64,000 nt of DNA from Gnetum montanum (lineage: Eukaryota; Streptophyta; Gnetopsida; Gnetales; Gnetaceae): NCBI GenBank assembly GCA_015680685.1, contig MNCI01003375.1:67207-131206 (forward strand). Direction: 5' to 3'. The notes beneath the pieces were generated by a model. That model was not told where the DNA came from and ran no database searches. It saw only the letters and a program-made list of their open reading frames with translations. A program made the position numbers and the translations under genes. Of this stretch, positions 57,744-64,000 are shown in pieces; within the stretch, counting starts at the first letter, position 1, and the number at the start of each line of letters is the position of its first letter.

Positions 57744-60700
57744 CTAATGCTGTTGCTGCTTTAGAGCTGCTGGTGGTGCCTGCTGTTGCTGGTTCGGAAC
57801 TTCTGGTGGTGGCTGCTGTTCCTGCTGCTGCTGGCGCCTGAAGCAATGGAAAATTACTGCTACAACTGAAACGCTTGCGGTGATGACGAAGATGCCCCAC
57901 AAGTGTTGCAGGTCGAGCTGACTTCTTTTCCACGACCATTTGGTAAAATCTGCGCACTTGTCGTCCTGTCCGAACCATGTGTTCCTTAGATCCTGCATCT
58001 TTTTGCTTTCCGACACTTTCAATACTGATTTCGAGATGTCCGACACAAGCGGCGATCCTTTTGGAAACCCCTAACGACCATTCAAAGTAGAAAATCAAAT
58101 TTGAAGATCGATCGAGCAACAAAACTTGGACACGAGCATTCGAAGTAGTGAATGATTTTGCAGTAGGGAAAGGAACTTACGTAGGCAAAGCCTGAAGTTT
58201 TAACGACTGATCCGATTTGCTGGTACGATTGGCAGCTTAGCTTCTCGAGAACATTTTGTACAATGGTTTTTTCCTCGAATATACCTACGACCCCTCCATT
58301 TTTTATGCCCTTGTTCAATGCCTCCACGTATTGATCAATGCTACTAAATGGAACAAGTTGGCTTTTGCTTATGTTGAGCTCTTGCTCTAGATACTGGTCA
58401 GCGAAGGAGCCCTGGTGGTAGCCAATGTGATATCCCTTGCTTATGACGGAGTCGATATTCTGAATGTCCACATTGATCTGATTGGACGTTAGAAGTGACG
58501 AAAGACTGGCGGTGTAACTGGATACGAGCACCATTACTGCGAACAGCCACACCATCAACACCAAACGCGCGAAGCTGCTGTGGATCGTCTCTCCTGGAGA
58601 GTCAATGTAATAATTTATTCATTCAGACCTGTCAGGAATAGGAGCGAAGATGCTGAATGTAAGTGTGCGTGACTTACGGTGTGTGAAAAATATTGCGGTG
58701 AAAGGGAACCTGCACACAGAAAGTCAAGATTATCCACCAAGGACGAAAATTTCGTTGGCAGTAGGCTGGAAGAAGTAAGGCGGATTTAAGTCAGGTTGAC
58801 AAAAATTTGAATGTGGCAACGGATCGTTAAAGGAGGATCTATCACCGAATTGTAAAAGTACGAAGGGGAGAGTTCAAATACATTATACCATAAAATGGTG
58901 CTCCTTTCGCGGAATAGCCTGTTCCATCTTTGTTCCATGAGCCAGGTAATGAAAGCTGTTGTGATGAAGAGGGCAATGGTGGTGAGCCACATGTCTAACT
59001 TGAAGGGCTTCAGAAATATCAGCGCATTCGCATTGCCATCGTCTACCCTGCCTACCAGAATCGAACCAGCCTCCGTATAGGGCTGCGTGAAATCCACGTA
59101 CTTGCTGCGATTCGCCAACACTGTGATAGTTCCAACTACAGCATCGTACGTCTGCATACGAATCACTTAATACGGGGGACTCCCACTGAGGCAAAAATGA
59201 GGAAAAAATTGCTCAATAAAAATAAAGATGATACTGTTTTTGGCTCAAAGTCAATGTCCGCAAAGTAAACGGTTAAAATTTATTACTAGCAGAATATGTC
59301 TTTATGAAAGAAAAAGAAGGCCCGTAAAGCTCACTCCGAGGTAGACATGGTAGACGAGGTCGTTGTAGTAGCCAGGATAAATGGTGCCATTGCCATGGGG
59401 AATATACTCGACGGGCAGATCGTAACCAAGGTTTCTGATGGCAGCTTCGAAGACTTGGATGCAGAACCCAGACGCGTTCCTATTGCTCTGATTGTAAGTG
59501 TCGAATTGCGGAAATCCAGGATCCCAGGAAAACCCAATCCTGAGCTTAGTTCTCCTATTTGCTGGAATTTGCCACCCGCGCGGTGGCCCCTTGCGTCCTT
59601 TGGGCCACACAATCAACGAATCGTTGTAAGAAGACGACGACGACGACGACGACTGTTGGGCTTTCCACGAACCCACTACCGTGACGGTACCGTTTGCGAC
59701 GTTGACGATGTCAAGAGCCTGCTTGATGGGTTCACCGTTGTCCTGGTTCAGCTGGATGGGGCCGCTGACGCCCTCAAACTTGACTTTCATGACGCTCTCC
59801 TTCATTTGCTGGCCGCTCGGAAACACGTCCACGTCGAAGGTGTCGCCGCCGCTGGCGGCTGATTTGCGGGAAAACGTTAGATTTCCTGTGGCGAGGACGG
59901 TGTTGACGGCGCGAGCCACGGCCCAGGTGCAGTCGTAAGCGAGCAACGCGAAGATGTTGACGTTAGCGGCGCGGGAGTGCGGTTGGTGTTGCAGAAAGCG
60001 CGTCGTCCAGCGCGACGTGAAGCGCGACACGTGAGTGGCGCTGAGGTTGGGCAGGGCGGTGCGGACGCCCAGCACGGCCTGCATGGACGCCAGCGTGGCG
60101 GAGTCGAAGGAAGTGAGGAGGCTGGCGATGCCGTTGGACACGATCCACACGTAGTCGCTGTTAACCATGCCCAGACGGGCCGCCACTCGGAAGAGCTGCT
60201 TGGCCGATTCCGGGCGCACCGTGACGACGACCACGCGGGACGGCTGCAGCGTCAGGTTGCGCAGGATGGTTTCCATGTTGGAATCATTTGTGGGAGAAGG
60301 TGGCCCCGGCGCCGAGTAATTGAGACGGGCGTTGGCGTCACGGAGGGCGTCGGTGAGCGCGAGGATGGCACCCTGGCCGAAGTCGTCGTCGACGTAGAGC
60401 AGAGCGACGTTGTGCCACTCGAAATGGGCCACCACGTCTGCGATGGCCCGCATCTGCACGGCGTCGCTGTAGGAGAGGCGCATCCAGAAAGGGAAGCGGG
60501 CCATGGACAGCCACGGGCTCGGCGCCGCGAATGTGAGCAGAGGCACGTGCGCCGCGTCCCCCAGCTTGCCGCGAACTCCGCCACCACCGACGTCTGCGGC
60601 CCTATTATGGCCACTGTGTTCTTGTTCCTCACTAGCTCCCGTGCTGATGCAGTTACACACGCAGACGTGTACATTCAGCCACTGCTTATTCAACAAACTA

Positions 60701-61091
60701 AACTGCGAATAATGCCAAATGTAAAAGTAAAACAAATGCGGCTGAAGAAGGCGAAGCAACCTTGGAAGGCTCCGGTGACGGCGCTCTGGTTGGAGTTGCG
60801 AATGTCGACGGAGAAGAGTGTGGAGTTGAGCAGGGCAGGGTCGGCGTTGATGTCTTCCACTGCGATTTCGATGGCGGCCTTTGCCATGTTGCCGATGGTT
60901 GTGTCCAGAGCCAGCACTGCCCCTGCCGTTACCGTGCCGCCCTTCGACGACGACGAAGACGAAGACGCTGCTGCTGCCGCCAACAGTGCCGTTTGCAGCT
61001 GCAGAATCGTGGTCATCAACAGCCACAGCCACAGCCACCACCACCGCCGTAGAACAAAGGACATGTTTGCTCCTCCGAAGGCGTTCATCAT
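57744..61091 (-). CDS. GLR: Glutamate receptor-like channel (GLR), six exons, one frameshift
   Basis: This is a plant ionotropic glutamate receptor homologue, a ligand-gated cation channel of plasma or endomembranes. Exons, 5' to 3': 61,091-60,761; 60,643-59,335; 59,151-58,889; 58,709-58,678 (32 nt); 58,593-58,181; 58,070-57,744, all with GT-AG introns and matching phases, about 891 codons. Exon 1 gives a signal peptide (WWWLWLWLLMTTILQLQTA) and an A/S tract. The amino-terminal LIVBP-like domain follows (NTVAIIGPQTSVVAEF, SYSDAVQMRAIADVV). The ligand-binding S1 half begins near residue 473 (KLRIGFSWDPG). M1 is about 600-620, the pore lies in exon 3/4 (ILWFPFTAIFFTHR), M3 holds SYTASLSSLLTSNQ, and M4 is LWGIFVITASVSVVAVIF, before a Q/P-rich tail. 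Exon 2 lacks one base near 60,568-60,570 (GCGGC|AAGCTG), which breaks the frame. It is either a recent pseudogene or a sequence error. Confidence 0.93.
60566..60571 (-). other. Single-base deletion (frameshift) in GLR exon 2
   Basis: Upstream the frame reads NTVAIIGPQTSVVAEFAA. Downstream the conserved reading KLGDAAHVPLLTFAAPSP needs a different register. One base is missing in GCGGCAAGCTG. Exon 2 is 1,309 nt, and the exon phases fit only if it were 1,310. The rest of the gene has no stop in frame. Confidence 0.85.
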
Positions 61092-61133
61092 CGCCTGTTA
61101 CAAGGGGACATAATTTAGTATGAAATAGATGTG

Positions 61134-61141
61134 TATTTATA
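61134..61141 (-). promoter_or_regulatory. TATA box of GLR
   Basis: TATAAATA on the minus strand lies 43 bases upstream of the first ATG (61,091), implying a very short 5' UTR. A second in-frame ATG (61,064-61,062, MSFVLRR) opens a better signal peptide and may be the main start. Confidence 0.65.
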
Positions 61142-61145
61142 CAGA

Positions 61146-61234
61146 TACCGTACCAGAGGCGGACAATGCATTGAATGGTGGCAACTGGCAACGTACCGTA
61201 CCAGAGAAGACAATGCATTGTTTGGTGGCAACGG
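61146..61234. repeat. 48-bp tandem duplication just upstream of the GLR TATA box
   Basis: Copies start at 61,146 and 61,194 (TACCGTACCAGAG, ACAATGCATTG, then TGGTGGCAAC). Copy 2 is slightly shorter with a few changes. ACAATGCATTG contains the palindrome CAATGCATTG. The location suggests a duplicated promoter element. Confidence 0.75.
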
Positions 61235-62217
61235 TTATTTCTATTTTAATAGATTAGGGTAAGGTGCCTGTTATGTTGCGGCGAATTGCGACGTTGAACT
61301 TGTCAAAGCAGGGAAACGCAAACAGCAAGCAAGTTGCACTGACAAGGAAGCATCCATTAATCATCGTCCATGCTACATTGCATAGCGTCGCTGCGGCTTG
61401 TGCTACGGCTTGTAAGTCAACACACTCTTGAAATGGATCGTGTGTATGGATGGATTGTTTGCGTGTAAGGCTTCCTCATCAGTTTTTTATTTCCCTGTAT
61501 AATATCGATTAGAATTAAAATACTATGTCATTAATCATATTCATAAAATTTCCTCATTCATAAAAGGAGAATTCCATACACCTTATGTTTCAATTTTGTT
61601 TATTGCTTTTTTAAAAAATTGTTCCTAATATTGAAGCTTGCGTTATTTTCGTTACTTTTAAACAAAAAGAAAAAAGACATAACTTCAAGTTTAGGTGGGA
61701 CTTCAATATTAACTTTATTTAGAGATGTTTGTGACTTTGATTTCAATGACAAATTTACTTATACAATGGGGAGTAACATGATCAAGAACAACCAATATTG
61801 AAGTTATGGACACAAACACAATCTTAACAATAGAATGAGAGATGTTGTTTATAAAAGTGAAATGTCTTAAAACCCTAAACAACTAATATAAATAAGTGTA
61901 GAGTTGGCTATGTAAGAGTGAGAGGTGTTAGGAAATTCTCAATATCCATTTTTATTTATGTCATAAGATTCATTTTTCTTTGAGAGACTATTCATGAACT
62001 ATGTCTAAAAGTATGATGAATGTGAAAATCCCATTCTTTGATAGGATGCATTAACATATATGCTTAAACATAAACCAACTTTTGGCTTATAAATACATAA
62101 GTTGTGATGGGTAGAAAACATAATTTTAGTTAGTTGTACCAAAAGTTTTATAGTATTATTCCATGATTTATAGCAATCAACAACTTCTTGCAACGTATAT
62201 TTGAGTTAGTTGTAAGA
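61235..62217. other. Non-coding sequence between GLR and E5
   Basis: The first 300 bp are GC-moderate (possible GLR promoter). From 61,480 the sequence is AT-rich with no gene or repeat that I recognise. Confidence 0.5.
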
Positions 62218-62222
62218 GTATT

Positions 62223-63065
62223 TGATGAGTGGCGAGGTACCCCTACACTCAACCATACAAATACAAGCGTTACATGTGTGATCTGGTCGAACTCCACAGA
62301 CTAAGTGCCTACACGCCTTATGGAACACTTAAGGTTAATCATTCGTTGTCTTTCCAGGCTTACTTGTAGTTGTCACGGTTGTATGGTTAAGTAAGTTTGA
62401 GGTATGTGATTTTTATAGTTTTTATCTTTTATCTCCTATGCTAATGAGGTGAAGGGTGAAGAGACTAATTGACTAACTTTAATTAACTAACTAAACCTTA
62501 ATTAACCTAGCATCAGCATCCGTTCCCACTTACCATTCACACCTTGAACCAATGCAACCTTGGTTACCTAACGCTATTTGTTGCTGGGATCACCTAGCGT
62601 AACGCATGTGCTCGAAGCGGTCGTATTGAATGCACTTAACTACGGGAGAAGGGTTGAGAGAGATTTAATTAGCTAATAAAGCATTTAAATGAAGAATAAT
62701 AAATAATAGTAATGAAAGTCCTATTTAGCCTAATCCATGCACTGCAAGGTTTATCTAAGAAGTTCGTCTTTATTTCCGTACACAAACTTGTGTTCAGGTA
62801 CAACATTTGCTCGAATAAAGATCCGTTCACTTTGGAGTTCCTACTGCGGGCACATGGAAATTATTCTATCTTTGGAGAGGTAAAACTGCTAGAGTTTCGC
62901 TACAGTCTAGGCCTAGAATTCAAAACAAGGGAGAGCCGCCTCTTATTTATAGACTTGGCGGTGCACTGTGATATCGCGTACGCGATATCATGGGGGATGC
63001 AATATCGTGGCGGATGCGATATCGCGTATGTGATGTTGCAGCTTATGCGATATCGCGTCCCATCA
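62223..63065 (-). repeat. E5 3' LTR
   Basis: It is 843 bp, with TGATG...CATCA ends. U3 (62,960-63,060) holds GCGATATCGC palindromes instead of the 34-bp repeats of E2. GTATT (62,218-62,222) would be one copy of the target duplication, the other lying outside the window. Confidence 0.87.
62969..63056. repeat. Cluster of GATATC palindromes in E5 U3
   Basis: A perfect 22-bp palindrome at 62,969-62,990 is centred on GTAC with TGATATCGC arms. GCGATATCGC occurs at 63,016-63,025 and again at 63,047-63,056, and diverged GCAATATCGTGG lies between. It sits at the outer end of U3. Confidence 0.85.
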
Positions 63066-64000
63066 TACCCCCATGACTGAATGAAAACTTGTCCTCGAGT
63101 TCCTTACAAAATATTGGGAAGGTATGGGATTATTGACTGAATGGAACTAATGGTGAATGGGATGACATGTGAACGGATCATCATTACAAGACACAACAAA
63201 ACTGGTGTTCACAACAACAAGAGTGAACACCTTATACATTTGATATCAGGCCATATTTGGCAGTTGAGAGAGGAGAGAAATTTTGCTGCTGCCAATGCCA
63301 AGATTGCGCATTTTGTTGTCCATCTGTAAGCGCGCCACCAATCTCGTTCCTTGCATAATTGCTTTCAGCACTGCTCCATTCCAAGTGTTCCCTCTAGATC
63401 TAATCCATTGTTGCATGATTTCCATCTACACACACAACATAGTCATTATATTAGTAAGGGTAAATGAATCACAATGCAGTGGATACCTTGCTTCGGTGAA
63501 AGGTCCATTGGCTGAGTTGTGATATGGCTGATACAGGTCTAGAGATATAAGATTGGTGACTACCGAAGGTGTAGGGGTTAGGAAAAAATCGAAAAAATTT
63601 GGGTTCAAACCCCCATGACTAAGAGCGAACCTCCGATAGCGATAGAATGGAAGAAAAGAAAAGAAAAGGAACAAGGAAGATGGAGAAAAAGAGACAACTA
63701 TAACGTCGGTGAAATGGATGTCAAGATGGAAATGAAGAAAAGAAAATGGATTGCAAAACTGTTAGGGGAAATAATTTAACTGGTGCACCAAATAGGAATG
63801 TCAGTGGGTCCTCCCCAAAGCAGGCTTATGCCCTTAATGCCCTGACAAACCCACATTTAAAGAGTCCATAGGCCTTGGGAATGTTATTTGGAAAAAGAGT
63901 TAAAGTCTTAACCACAAGAATTTACCAAAAAGAAAACAATGCGTCAACCAAAATATACACCAATGATACAATCAGCAATGAGGTGAATAATGGAGGAAGA

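Larger units (their letters stand above)
62223..64000 (-). mobile_element. E5: minus-strand gypsy element of the E2/E3 family, cut by the window edge
   Basis: The LTR at 62,223-63,065 reads TGATGGGACG...CCACTCATCA on the minus strand and shares the E2/E3 region (TACGGAAATAAAGACGAAC, TATGGTTGAGTGTAGGGGTA). The polypurine tract follows at 63,066-63,080 (TCAGTCATGGGGGTA on the minus strand), so this is the 3' LTR and the internal region runs rightwards out of the window. A second polypurine-like copy (CTTAGTCATGGGGGTT) lies at 63,609-63,625. The 63,081-64,000 part has no supported ORF, as in the same region of E2. Confidence 0.85.

Noticed and set aside
59977-61113. 378-codon open frame on the plus strand over GLR
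   Set aside because: It is the antisense shadow of GC-rich GLR exons 1-2. It is Arg/Ala/His-rich with no domain, and the minus-strand exons explain the sequence fully.
59302-61218. 638-codon minus-strand ORF as a single GLR exon
   Set aside because: Only its second part matches GLR. Upstream of about 60,570 the conserved protein is in another frame (ARELVRNKNTVAIIGPQ), and the ORF reads through intron 1 and a shifted exon 1.
1-64000. tRNA, rRNA or known snRNA genes
   Set aside because: None is recognisable by eye. The only tRNA-like sequences are decayed SINE heads and primer binding sites.

Overview
This is a repeat-dominated stretch of a large land-plant nuclear genome. The evidence is: Ty3/gypsy elements primed by a tRNA-Asp-type site, plant-only gene families (GLR, GH9, GT90), GT-AG introns, no bacterial-style operons, and five isolated N characters that look like contig joins. 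The nested, heavily decayed LTR elements fit a gymnosperm-sized genome, but the window alone does not prove that.

Positions 1 to about 52,330 read as one stack of nested retroelements. The oldest layer (called E4 here) lies on the minus strand. It has a degenerate gag and protease (35,986-33,320, with an upstream part at 49,174-49,985) but no reverse transcriptase or integrase. A decayed, apparently spliced reading frame runs antisense to them (27,640-32,580, plus strand). Arrays of a TTCCATG-type repeat in one orientation lie on both outer sides (1-461, 26,342-27,390 and 50,000-52,330). E1 (462-26,341, plus, Athila-like gypsy) sits in the left repeat array. E2 (9,677-19,842, plus, with a perfect GTACT target duplication) sits inside E1. 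S1, a 3.25-kb TG...CA insertion, sits inside E1's 3' LTR. E3 (35,992-49,173, plus) sits inside E4's gag. E2, E3 and a minus-strand element running off the right edge (E5, 62,223-64,000) belong to one family, with TGATG...CTCATCA-type LTR ends and a shared polypurine tract.

The most notable content is host-gene capture. Both LTRs of E1 carry the same piece of a GH9 endo-1,4-beta-glucanase, and S1 carries a piece of a GT90/POGLUT-type glucosyltransferase. E3 has a roughly 945-codon extra coiled-coil ORF between integrase and the 3' LTR, apparently with its own TATA box and leader intron. Its sibling E2 lacks this ORF. The E2/E3/E5 family also repeats its polypurine-tract motif at internal sites.

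From 52,330 to 57,700 come a gypsy gag start with a tRNA-Met-type primer site, short repeats, an old LTR scrap, a SINE cluster, and a low-copy stretch with a 5'-UTR-like exon. The one substantial host gene is a glutamate receptor-like channel (GLR) on the minus strand, 61,091-57,744. It has six exons including a 32-nt micro-exon at the pore and covers about 891 codons. It is complete except for one missing base in exon 2. It has a TATA box upstream and a plausible polyadenylation signal downstream.

The 183-bp inverted copy at 49,263-49,445, bounded by an N on each side, is almost certainly an assembly artefact.
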